Source: Diploptera punctata (Eukaryota > Arthropoda > Insecta > Blattodea > Blaberidae). Taken from it: DNA of 64,000 bases. The position numbers were made by a program, and so were the translations under genes. The stretch spans positions 930,001-994,000 of the forward strand of contig JASPKZ010007286.1 of NCBI GenBank assembly GCA_030220185.1, read 5' to 3'. Position 1 is the first letter of the stretch; every line of letters begins with the position of its first letter. Positions 53,005 to 63,112 of this stretch are shown here, piece by piece. The notes under the pieces are model-generated. The model had not been told where the DNA came from, did no database searches, and worked only from the letters and a program-made list of their open reading frames with translations.

Positions 53005-53929
53005 ATCCTTCCGACATTATTTAAAGCCCTGGAATATATTGTACATAAGCAAATGACTGATTATCTCCAAGAAAATCACCTCAAGTGAAACACATATGTA
53101 AAAAGACTTTCTCCATCTTACATTATCTTAGACGTTTAAAGAATTTTCTCCCAGTTTCGTTAAAACAAATCCTAGTGCAGAATCTTGTGTTACCACACTT
53201 CGATTTTTATTGTGACATTATATATAATGATCTAAACTATGCCTTGTCGCAGAGACTGCAGCGTGTTCATAATGCTTGCATTCGATTCATTTTCAATATC
53301 CGCCGTTATGACCATATTTCCGAACACTTTAATAACCTCTCTTGGCTCCGTCTTACTGACAGACGTAAATTGCACTCTCTTTCGCTACTTTTCAAGCTTC
53401 TGAATTCCTACATTCCTACTTACCTGGCGTCCAGATTTGAGAAGTTATCCTCCTACCACAATATTGACACTAGGTCACAAGATAGCAGTCTGCTAACAAT
53501 TCCTCTTCATAGCACTTCCTCCTATTCTACTTCCTTCACAGTAGCCTCCGCCCGCTCCTGGAATCTCCTTCCTCAAGATATCAGGGGTTGCCGCACACTT
53601 GGCACCTTTAAGTCACGCTTATACAGTTACCTGTTGTCTAATAATTAATTTTTCTCTATTTATTTAATTTTATACTATGTCATTAATCTTTTCCTCGTTT
53701 TTTTATATATCTTTGTACATATTATATATTTAATTCGTTAAATTTAGAGTAAATCAAAATACATTATAAATATTAATTGTATTGTATTCATAACTTGTAA
53801 TCGTTTATATATATATATATATATATATTGTAATTTAGATTTAAGACTTTTCTTTTGTATTTTTTTTAAACCTGGTTGAGTGGTAGACAAGGCCTTAAGG
53901 CCTTAACTCTGCCAGGTAAAATAAAGCTA

Positions 53930-53977
<48 letters not shown>

Positions 53978-53985
53978 GTTTTAAC
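53005..53985 (+). mobile_element. CR1/L2-like LINE, internally deleted
   Basis: A short RT piece (LFKALEYIVHKQMTDYLQEN) joins at about 53085 to the C-terminal region, then the 3' UTR hairpin (aaggccttaaggcctt) and (att)n. The RT catalytic core with YADD is missing. Confidence 0.8.
53085..53648 (+). pseudogene. CR1/L2-like LINE ORF2 C-terminus
   Basis: One open frame: CKKTFSILHYLRRLKNFLP, QRLQRVHNACIRFIFNIRRY, WLRLTDRRKLHSLSLLFKLL, TRSQDSSLLTIPLHST and SARSWNLLPQDIRG. About 60% like the copy at 45981-46571 by eye, so a separate subfamily. Confidence 0.8.
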
Positions 53986-54990
53986 TCATTACTGGCGCAC
54001 TTACAAATTATTTTATGGATATTTCAATACATTTATTTGATATCATTGTAATAAATGACATTTCTTAAGGAGAGAGGGTGGTATTTTTTAAAACTTTTCC
54101 TTATTTATGTTTTGTATGTTAAGAGCTCATGGCTATGGCAAACTAACCAAAAATAAACATTTTGAAAAAAATGGGGGGTCCCAAATTTTCAAAAAAAACT
54201 GTACCCAGTGCAGGGGTTTACTAAAACTGATATATCTAAGCCAATTTTGAAGATAACTTCACAGAATTTGTTACATTTTATTAGCAAACGCAGGCTCTAC
54301 AAACCCTCTGTAACATAATTTTGATATTTGTCCCTAAAGTTGTAAAACGAACAATTAAAATTTAACAACTTTTTTTATTTCCATTTCTGAAAACAAACAG
54401 ACATATTTTTTAAAAATAAAATCCAATACCTTATTTCTGTTACAGAGAAACTTTTCTCATTGCCTCAAGAATGTGTGTTCAAAATTTCATGCATGTATCT
54501 ATAATAGTTCAGAAGATATATCAATTTTTGTCTAGCAATGTAGCAAAAGAAATGAAGTTACGGGGAACAACAATGAAAAGGGGGATGTGATTTAAAATCC
54601 AGAGCGCAGGAACTTTAAAAATGTCTCCTCAACGTCTGATAAAGGTACACATATGCATAAAATGTTATGCAAGGTATTCCACACTTATCACAGAGTATTT
54701 TAGAACATCCTCTCCCCTTAACAGAATGTGGCTTATAATGTTACTATCCTAAGCCCTTCAATTCGAAGTTTTAATGTTCATATGTTACGGGATTGTTATA
54801 AAAGTCACTGCACTGAAGAAAAATAATGTAAATAGTTTTGAATTTGATCCCATGGTATATTAGTATTACTACTAGCTACTTTCAGCAGTTCGTGTATGGC
54901 ATGTTTTACTTACGACTATTTTATATAATTCTACATACTAATAAAGTTTTATTTGATTTATATAAATATTAATTAAAACCAAAATAAATA
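53986..54990. other. Unassigned
   Basis: 1 kb with no recognised repeat, RNA or coding frame. Confidence 0.35.
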
Positions 54991-54999
54991 AAAAATTAT

Positions 55000-55490
55000 C
55001 AGGTGTATATAAATTCAAGTGTGGCACATGTGACAATATCTATAACTTATAGGACAAACTGGTAGACTTTTTTTCTCTCGGATAAAGGAACACATGAGAG
55101 CATATAACAGAAATTTAGAATATTCAAAATATGCTAACCACCTATTCCAATTTAATTATTGTTTCGATCCAAATTTTGAAATTTTACATGTTTTTGATAA
55201 GGGTAAAAAGAATTAGATCTTTTGGAGGCTGTAGAAATTAATAAATTGAAAAGTAGTAACAAACTGTTAAATTCTTAACTTGATTTGAGTGAATCCCCTT
55301 TGTTAAATTTAAAATTTAAATAAATATTGTTGTATTGTTGCTTAGATCAGTTGGAACAGAATTCATAATTTGTTAACATGTCTGAAGAAGGTACAGTGTA
55401 CCGAAACAGCTGGTCACTGAATTATATAATAAATGTGAAAATCAAATAAAACTACGTTTTATTTTTATTTAATTAATAAGTATTAATTCA
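55000..55490 (+). mobile_element. Penelope-like element 3' remnant
   Basis: A GIY-YIG endonuclease relic followed by a 3' tail with 'ctgaagaaggtacagtgtac' and 'cgaaacagctg', ending 'ctacgttttatttttattta'. The same tail is in the palindrome at 20768-20960. Confidence 0.75.
55012..55280 (+). pseudogene. GIY-YIG endonuclease of a Penelope-like element
   Basis: GVYKFKCGTCDNIY, then after a frameshift YRTN/IGQTGRLFFSRIKEHMR, AYNRNLEYSKYANHLFQF and NPNFEILHVFDKG-type sequence, then LLEAVEINKL. The G-V-Y, C..C, IGQTGR.F..R.KEH series is the GIY-YIG domain found at the C-terminus of Penelope-like ORFs. The RT part is absent. Confidence 0.8.
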
Positions 55491-55529
55491 ATTGGACATT
55501 AAAAAAAATATATAGTTGTCTAATGCTGC

Positions 55530-55830
55530 ATCTAACACTGAAGTCTTGTTCTCCAATGCTTTGAGGTCTTAGAATCTTCATGTTTGACAGTGACACAGTT
55601 GTTCAGATGACCTTTGTCCATTTCTTCATCTGGGTGATTGCATAAAATGCATTTTGGTGAAGGCAGAACATTGATTTTGTAAAAATGTTTTGCCAGACAA
55701 TCGTGGCCCGTTGTCATTCTAAAATGTGCTACTTCTATTTTTCTTGGTATGTCTGGAATATCAATATTTTTTATTAGGCATTCCCATTTTTTCTGGCCAC
55801 TGTTTGAAATCTATTGTTATGTACATAGTT
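55530..55830 (-). pseudogene. LINE C-terminal zinc-knuckle fragment
   Basis: Minus strand: IPDIPRKIEVAHFRMTTGHD, CLAKHFYKINVLPSPKCILC, MDKGHLNNC and KHWRTR. The F.. TGHD.L..HL...G...S..C..C......HL..C pattern closes many non-LTR retroelement polyproteins after RNase H. The rest is missing. Confidence 0.65.
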
Positions 55831-55861
55831 AATAATAAGTACTGTATGCTGTTTTTATCCA

Positions 55862-56212
55862 ATGCGCGACAGGGCCTAGAAGGCTGTTTTGGCTACCAGA
55901 CGGTTGCGGAAATAACCACCCATATGTGTTAATAACAGAGGTACACGATCATTCCAACCAGCGCTCCGGGAACCCTGACAAACTGTAGGAGTCACACGAA
56001 ATGTAAGGTCAATCCAAGCACGTTGATAGCTGGTTTTCTCAATCTGGAGTCGCTACTTATTGTAGCTACCCAAATGCCTCACGATGCTGGGTGGGCACAG
56101 GTTCATTCATGAGAAGATTTCTTCCCTCATGGAGACTCGGATGAGCGCAAGTCCCGTAGCTCTGCGCCAAGGTATCTTGCCTTAACCACTCGGCTACGAC
56201 GCGTGGAGATCC
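55862..56212 (-). mobile_element. SINE-B, diverged
   Basis: 'cttattgtagctacccaaat' and 'cttaaccactcggctacgac' match SINE-B; a middle part is altered. Confidence 0.75.
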
Positions 56213-57050
56213 GTGAAATTTGCGAGTCGCGATAACGTGAAATGCTCTAATTTTGTCATTTTCTTGTGCCATTTCTTAACTCCACTTCTCATAACCTTAA
56301 AAAAAATATGAATCGCTAAATTCTACGATAACGCGAAATAACACCGACATTTTAAATTTTCAACGAATTCCGGAATGTTTTTATCCTATTCGCGAAATTT
56401 TCACAATGCATTTTTAAACACTGTTTTCGGATTCCATTTTCTTTTTAGCTGCCATATCTGCTTCCTCCATGCACTCTAGCAAAGGTTCACAACTTAGATG
56501 TAATACTTCCTGTCCTTCTCGTGCTCAAATATGGTCTCTCCATAGATTTTAAGTTCTATGGCCAATATGAATTCCAAGAAATACGAATTATATTAACGTG
56601 TACGATAAGTTTCCCCCTCTAAATTGTTGCAAACATAATAATCAATTTCATATCAATCATATGTTCAAATCTGAAGAAAACATTTCTTTCAGTACAGTTT
56701 CTCAAAAAAATTCTACAAAAAAGACCGCGACAGCATATATCTATCCTTTAAGGATAAATCAGAATAACCAATTTTTGTCTTTCAGCCCACTGAAGCCAAT
56801 AAGAACGGGATAAGAAAATTCTCGGGCAAACGTAGCAGCGCAGTCTGCTATTCGCTAATTAAATAAACACGTGCGTATGACGTAACGCAGAGTTCTGTTC
56901 CCCTAATCTTAATCCCGGCTCCCGCTGCACTGTTTACTATTGAAACCTGGTCCTCTCATTCATCCGTTGCGAAAAATATACTGTCAACTATATGTTCTCA
57001 ACAGCACCCCTTATTAAAAAAACCAGTAGTACAGTCATTTGGTAGTTTTG
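56213..57050. other. Unassigned
   Basis: No recognised repeat or gene. Confidence 0.35.
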
Positions 57051-57349
57051 CCTGGAAAGTTGTCCGGGAGTTTTGAAAAGTGTCGACACTTTGCGGCGCT
57101 CGTACGCCGAACTATTAATTTTAGGAAAATAAAGGTTATTACATGAATTGTAGGAAATTGTCTCTAGTTTAATTTTGTATATAAATGTTTTTATCGTAAA
57201 ATGAGTCTGAAAGGAGATATTGTCAAAAAACTGATTTAAGGCTCCATTTTTTCAATATGGCGGCGCGAGCGGCAAAGTTGATATTCGGAAAGAGCACATC
57301 GAAATCTATAAGATTACAAATTTTCAAAACTCCCGGAAAACTTTCCAGG
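57051..57349. mobile_element. MITE with 29-bp TIRs
   Basis: 57051-57079 (cctggaaagttgtccgggag...) and 57321-57349 are complementary with one mismatch. The 299-bp element has no frame. The flanking octamers tagttttg and taacttcg agree at 5 of 8 positions, so an old 8-bp TSD is possible. Bases 57350-57650 are unassigned. Confidence 0.8.
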
Positions 57350-57659
57350 TAACTTCGGGCAGTTTCTGTTATTGTTTCAGTTGGTGAATTTATAAGGGAT
57401 ATAAGACAGAGGTAAATGAAGCCGGCTTAAATTCCATATCCAATTAAAATACGTGGAGTTACCCTTTAAAGCAGAATTTTAATATTATAATGAATATAAA
57501 AGCCAAAGTTAATAATTTTGTTTTTTAAAATTATTTAAATATTTAAATATAACTTAAATAAATATAAAACATCTAAATAATTCATTGTTGGTTATTGTTG
57601 AATAAAAGTGTATCAGTAAACCCTTGCACACGTCCTTGGGGCCTGTCCGTTTGGAGAAT

Positions 57660-58096
57660 CACTGAGAAACATTCGGCACCACACTATTCGAAATATGATG
57701 GCAGAAGCCTTGCGAGATTTTGGATACACAGTTTATGAGGAAGTACATGGTGTGACCACTAATGGGAGTAACAGACGAATAGATATTATTGCATTTAGAC
57801 CATCCTCTAAAATTGGTATGATATTAAATCCCACAATTCGTTTTGAGGCTCACAGTGGCGCCAACCTGAGGAAGTTGGCTCTGAAAAGAAAGTCATATAT
57901 GAGCCAACAATTGACAACTAGATAGTATAACTGTCACAGGATTGGCGATCGGGTCAGAGGTACTATACCAGGATTCTTAGCCAAATTTTGGAATTCCTTA
58001 GATTTGGACAGGGTGTATCTTTCTAGAATTGCCATCGCTGCCATTAGAAAATCAATTTCAATTATAAGAAACCATATTTACAAAATTACTTTATAG
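57660..58096 (+). pseudogene. Non-LTR retroelement C-terminal endonuclease-like domain
   Basis: First frame: RHHTIRNMMAEALRDFGYTV, YEEVHGV, RRIDIIAFRPSSKIG and LNPTIRFEAH. After a gap and frame change: HRIGDRVRGTIPGFLAKFWN and SIIRNHIYKITL with stop. The RHN...A.ALR..GY.VYEEVH, RR.DIIAF, DPT.RFE, then G.RG......F and ...RNH.Y series matches a C-terminal domain seen in R2-like and related insect retroelement proteins. The RRIDIIAF box would be the nuclease-type core, by inference. The middle part is deleted. Confidence 0.65.
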
Positions 58097-58454
58097 TATG
58101 TATACTTCAATTAGGCCTACAAGTTGAATTTTTTAAAATATATTTACAAAATGTATTTCATCAATTACAAAAATTAATTGTCTGTATCACTTTGTCCTTG
58201 AGGCAATCCTCTAATGAGGAAAGTTTTATATAATAACAAAATTGTACTACTTAACAGTTTTGTAAATAATGATTTTAAAATTGTTTTAAGTCATTGTTGT
58301 CAAATTATAAATAAATCCTTATAATTATTATAACTGTAATAAGGACACCTGTAAATGTAAATACTCATCGTCACCATCATGACAAGATGTCAGAGTACAA
58401 AAGGCATGGGAATTCAGTCACTTGCCATCCTCTATGTGGCAAATAAATAAATTT
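58097..58454. other. Unassigned AT-rich region
   Basis: Possibly the 3' UTR of the preceding element; no end can be placed. Confidence 0.35.
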
Positions 58455-58470
58455 ATCTCCTGTGTAAATA

Positions 58471-59080
58471 CTTACTTACTTACTTACTCACTGGCACTAT
58501 CAAACCTCTAATGTTCCTATTTTTTGCATTCATTTCAAGATCATTAATCTTCTCTCTCAAATATTCCCTCTTTTTACTCTTTAGTAACTTAGTGGTTTCC
58601 CGTCTAATACTACCCAATTGCTCTAAATTTACTCATTTGGCTCGTGTAACCATTTAATTTTTGCTAGTTTTCTTTTCTTTACAATGTCGGCACATTCCTC
58701 ATCAAACCATTTCTTGTTTTGCCTCTTTTTTAAACAACCAATGCTTTCTGATGCTGAAAATTTAATAGTATCTCTTATAGCCTCCCATTCTTTATTTATA
58801 TCGGGTTCTTCTTCGTTTGCCACATTGTCATCTGAAGATTCCAGTACTTCAAATCTATTAGCAATTTTGATTTGGAATTCTTGCCGCATTTCATCATTTC
58901 TCAAGTTTTTTAATTCATATTTTACAGAATCATCTTTAGCATTCGTTCCTCTCATAAGCGATAACCGTTGTCTGATTTTCACTCTGACCAGATGATGATC
59001 CGAATTGCAGTCTGTCCCTCTAACTGATCTAACATCAATGATGCTACTGTGCCAGCGTTTATCCACTAATACATGATCTA
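58471..59080 (-). mobile_element. Second internally deleted RTE-like LINE, with 16-bp TSD
   Basis: Direct repeat atctcctgtgtaaata at 58455-58470 and 59081-59096. The 3' end is the GHVARM-family tail (cttacttacttactcactgg antisense), but only about 35 bp of it is present before sequence from the endonuclease/linker region. RT and C-terminal domain are deleted, and the copy is 5'-truncated. Confidence 0.8.
58629..59066 (-). pseudogene. RTE-like LINE endonuclease C-terminus and linker
   Basis: Minus strand, one open frame: MDKRWHSSIIDVRSVRGTDC, NSDHHLVRVKIRQRL (the SDH catalytic His motif of APE endonucleases), then a linker with SIGCLKKRQNKKWFDEECAD and IVKKRKLAKIKWL. It stops at KWLHEPNE. The frame is clean, so the copy is fairly young. 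Confidence 0.8.
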
Positions 59081-59096
59081 ATCTCCTGTGTAAATA

Positions 59097-59486
59097 ACGT
59101 TAAAAATAAGTGCCGACACTGACCGTTCATGAAGAGTGGAACTGGAAGGGAGGGTCGCATGCCAGAGAGCTGCAGGCGTTTTTCCCCCAATCTTTAGAAG
59201 TTTTTCCTTTCTCGCATGGCAAGATTCAAAACTGGGACAGTGAAATATCCCACAGATTCGGGCTTTTATTTTTGACACTACAAGAAATATCCAGTAAATC
59301 CATCCATCTGGTTTCAAATAGATCCAAGATAAGTAATGTGTATTATAATTATTAAAGGAAACAATACTTGGGAAGAAAGAACTGAATATAAAAAACCTTC
59401 ACGCAGGACCTGCACAAACCAAGCGAATTCCTCCGCTCTTTAAGAGTTATCCTCATCAAAACCTTGGTCGCTTTTCTGCCCGAGGG
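59097..59486. other. Unassigned
   Basis: No recognised feature. Confidence 0.35.
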
Positions 59487-59745
59487 CAGGTCTCAGGTCG
59501 GGACAGGTTCCTGGGTGAGGTTTTTTTTCGGGGTTTTCCTCACTTGTAAGTCAAATGTCAGGAAACTTAGGGCCCAACGGTCCCCGAAAATCGTCCGGCC
59601 ATCATCATCATCATCCTTTATCGGTGTGGAAAGCAACGGGAAGCTACCACACCTACAATTCCCTAGTAAAGCTGCAAAGCATAGCATGAAAATGCTATGA
59701 TTGCAGTGAAAGACCTGTCCTCGGGCAGAATTACTATGGATAGAT
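59487..59745 (+). mobile_element. SINE-D, head truncated
   Basis: Starts inside the B box ('caggtcgggacaggttcctg') and runs to the normal 3' end 'gaattactatggatagatat'. Bases 59746-59889 are unassigned. Confidence 0.85.
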
Positions 59746-59891
59746 ATAGTTATATATGCAGTTGCGAGGGTCGGAGGAAGGAGACGTGTCCACGATGTGG
59801 ACGAGAGTGGAAGTGATCCAGGTGCGACAAGAAACTGTGTTAAGTGAAACCGTCAGCGAGTAGAAAGAACCGAGTGATTAACAATTATGAA

Positions 59892-60245
59892 GCGCGTGCT
59901 GTCTTGTCACGCAGCGGGCCCGGGTTCGATCCCCGGTCGGGACAGTTTTTCTGGGTGAGGTTTATATCGGGATTTTTCCTCACCTGTAAGACAAATGTCA
60001 GGAAAACTTTAAGGCCCAAACGGTCCCCGAAATCATATGGCCATCGCAATCATCATCATTCATATTCATCTTAGATTAAAGCTTAGGATTAGGGACTCTC
60101 CTGGCGCATCATTATCATCATCACCCATCATATCATCGGGACAACGTAACCCCGCCTACCAGGCGCCCCAACCTCAGAAGTGGGTTACAAGTACGCCATG
60201 CCAGGTGAGAAACCAGGAATGTTGAAAGACAAACCTGTGTCATTT
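59892..60245 (+). mobile_element. SINE with D head and tail e
   Basis: 'gcagcgggcccgggttcgat' head, D body to 'cagtccccgaaatcatat'-type sequence, then tail e ('ctctcctggcgcatcattat', 'caacctcagaagtgggttac'). Confidence 0.8.
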
Positions 60246-60423
60246 TAAAAAAGAAAAAAAATTATGAAGCAAGATACTTTATTAGCAGCACATTATTTGT
60301 GAAGAATCAATGAAATTTTGTGACGAAATACAATTAATTTAGAAATGTTGTGCGTACATCTGTGGTATTTATTTAAAGACATTCCTTCGGGATCTTATGC
60401 ACCCCATCGTGGTGGCAATATGC

Positions 60424-61277
60424 TATAAAATAAAATAAGTTAAAATATGCCTTCTTAGATAAGATCCGTCGTCCTCAACTTCTAAATTATGTATTCTTTA
60501 TGCCTGTAGGCCTTTCAGAACATCCGTTCCATCTCCAGCAGGTCCTTCTTCGCTACAATATCTAGTATGATGGTTGATGCTGCTGGTCCTAATGTGGTGT
60601 TGTCACGACCAGCAGCATCAACCATCATACTAGATATTGTGGCAAAGAAGGACCTGCTGAAGATGGAACGAATGTTCAGAAAGGCCTACAAGCATAAATC
60701 ATCATCATCTGCATTCATGGATTAGGTATGTTGACCCGTTCCGACTTCAGCCCATCTCTTTCTAGGTCTGCCCACATCTCGGGTGCCTTTAGGTTTGCAT
60801 TTTGTTATTTGTTTTGGATATCTATCTTCATTCATTCTGTCTATGTGTTGCTTCCATTTTTGTCTATATGTATCTATTTTATCAGTTATTGCAAATATTT
60901 CAAGTTCCTGTCTTATTTCTGTGTTCTTGATTCTGTCTTCCTTAGTGCACCCTTTAACAGATCTCAAAAATTTCATTTCTGCCGCCGTTATCCTACTTAG
61001 ATCTTGTTTTTTTTATGTATCCAGGCTTCTGAACCATAGAGCAGTACCGGCACTGCCAACATTTTATAAAATTTCAATTGGGTCTCTCTTGTTGTTTTGT
61101 TATTTAGTGATCGTTGTACCGTACCACATATTCCTTGGAATTTTGCTATATTATTATTTATATCATTATCATAATTAAATGAAATGTCACAAGTATAAAT
61201 AATACATATTTTACAAGTTGAGGATGACGGATCTTACCTAAGAAGGTATATTTTAACTTATTTTATTTTATTTTATG
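60424..61277. mobile_element. Foldback FB3, split by a LINE
   Basis: Left arm 60424-60588 and right arm 60607-60699 plus 61201-61277 are complementary (gctgctggtc / gaccagcagc at the centre, 'ttaaaatatgccttcttaga' near the outside). With the LINE removed it is about 360 bp with arms of about 165 bp. Confidence 0.85.
60700..61190 (-). pseudogene. LINE ORF2 C-terminus inside FB3
   Basis: Minus strand: MKFLRSVKGCTKEDRIKNTE, TYRQKWKQHIDRMNEDRYPK and RDVGRPRKRWAEVGTGQH, with an (atg)n tail at 60700. Target repeats aagcataaat (60690-60699) and aagtataaat (61191-61200) differ by one base. Confidence 0.8.
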
Positions 61278-61803
61278 ACTCTCCGCCTCAACGGTTTTAA
61301 CAATGCATATTATTAGTATTGAGGCAATATGCTAGTAAACTATGATTCTTCAAAAATAGTATCCTCTGATATGCTGTAGACCAGGCATGGGGAACTGCCG
61401 AATGAGGGGTAGTATAACATTCTTCCTCATTCCACCCTTCATTGAACTCGTAACTGTTGTTATTATCGTCTCGCACACAATGCAGTATCAGTGGCGGTAC
61501 ACCCTTATAACCTGAAACATATATACTGCTCGGGACCCAGCTCCGAGTGTCTGAAAGGAATTTGCTGTCTCAGCTGTTAGTACTATGAGAAGCATAGAAG
61601 TGTACCTCCTCCCACTCCCGACACTTCCCCACGCAAACACACAGAGCTTGGTCTCGAGCTGTACTATAGTTCATGATGACTAACTTGTCTAGAATATTTT
61701 AGAAAGAGAAAGAGAGTAGTCACCATCTTCTTTCTCACTCATACACATATCTCTTCATGGTGACAGCGGTAGGGCAGACACTCCCTGTAGTGAACATAGA
61801 TCA

Positions 61804-62037
61804 GTGGTGGCATTCCCTTCTTCTCAAGATTCTTCCTGCCAAGTTTCTATGTCTTCATTTTCATTTTCATCGTCGTCGGTATCGTCTAAATTTATTTCAA
61901 ACCGATCACTAATTTCGTCCATTAAACCGTCTGCCTGCCAATATGACTCTTCAATCTTTTCACACGCTCTGCAGTCACTTTTAACAGAGCACTCTGAACC
62001 AGTCGCCACTGACAAAAATTACCTGACACAAAAGTGA
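61804..62037 (-). other. Unexplained acidic open frame inside the hAT element
   Basis: Minus strand: MSVATGSECSVKSDCRACEK, then an acidic stretch INLDDTDDDENENEDIETWQ and stop. It lies between the transposase stop and the 3' TIR. It could be a displaced piece of transposase, captured sequence or chance. No function claimed. Confidence 0.3.
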
Positions 62038-62165
62038 CTGGACGGAGTGGGAGGGGGGTGGAGTTTTTCTAGCATTCCTAAGTAGTTTTACAAGGGTAGC
62101 CCATTGTGTTTTGCGAAGGGTGGAAGAACAGTTCTCTAGACAAGGATAGCAGAAATCATGCCAAC

Positions 62166-62572
62166 TTAGTCCTCCTCCACTATAATCCCTTCCTGTACTT
62201 TACGTGTAACGTTTGAAGAGCGCGTAGAGGACCGCTGATGCCTTTTTCTTGACACTAATTTGTCTATGTCAGGCTGGATAGTACTCTTAGAGATGCGTAA
62301 TACTAAGACTAGGGTGTCATCGTTTATTCTGGAGCGTATTTTAGATTTGGTACGGTTCAACTTCGAAATAATTGTTCGCATGTATAAGTCGAACCAAACA
62401 TTGCGAGAATGTGGCCTGCAAAATCTCTCATGTTGGGATACGAGTCTATTGACAACAACCTATATAGTTCCAAGCCTTCCGTGCCACAAACAACTTCCGT
62501 GCCATTCTGAATACAAAAATAATCATTTTCCCAGTCAGTATTAAAATGGTATCGGTGTTTAGAATTTGCCAT
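62166..62572 (-). pseudogene. hAT transposase relic
   Basis: Starts MANSKHRYHFNTDWENDYFC, the N-terminus typical of ZBED/GTF2I-repeat-like hAT proteins, then passes directly to IDSYPNMRDFAGHILAMFGS and TYTCEQLF; a frameshift; then RTKSKIRSRINDDTLVLVLR and IQPDIDKLVSRKRHQRSS. The second part is the C-terminal dimerisation region (MFGSTY.CE..FS.MK..KS..R..L.D..L). The catalytic core is deleted. Confidence 0.8.
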
Positions 62573-62720
62573 GCTCACGCTGAATTGTACGCCACTCACT
62601 CTCACTGCGTATTGTCAATCACTGTATACCTGCGTCTGCAGTGCAAGTACAAATGAGTGGAATGGGTATTGGCGGAGAGGATTTGTTATGAGCTCCCGGA
62701 GCCACAGTTCCCCATGCCTG

Positions 62721-63112
62721 CTTAAAAACACTAACATGTTATGTAATATTAAACTTTTAAACCATATTTATTAACGAGTCATAGATCCTTGGTTATTTTC
62801 TTTTAATTTGATGCATGCAAGCAATGCATTCAAGTCTCCTCACTTCAGGGACATAGTTAACATGGCTTATTACGTACTAATTATTAACATAAGAATTCGT
62901 ATAATTAGTTCCCAAGACTCCAAGTCTACGATCTTTTTAAAACTGAGTGTTAATTGTGGTGTTAGCATGGTAATGATGTAAATAATACGTCTCCATTTCA
63001 TTTTTTAAACTCTGTGCATGCTTAAAATTATATTGCTCTTATAGTCATTTGGTCTTCCAGGAAACAAAAAATCTAATGAGAAGCACTGTATAAAAAAAGC
63101 TTTTCTCATCAT
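62721..63112. other. Unassigned
   Basis: AT-rich; nothing recognised. Confidence 0.35.

Larger units (their letters stand above)
61382..62720 (-). mobile_element. hAT-family element, internally deleted
   Basis: Perfect 16-bp TIRs caggcatggggaactg at 61382-61397 and complement at 62705-62720. The transposase is reduced to its two ends. Flanking octamers (ctgtagac, cttaaaaa) do not match, so the 8-bp TSD has decayed or rearranged. Confidence 0.85.
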
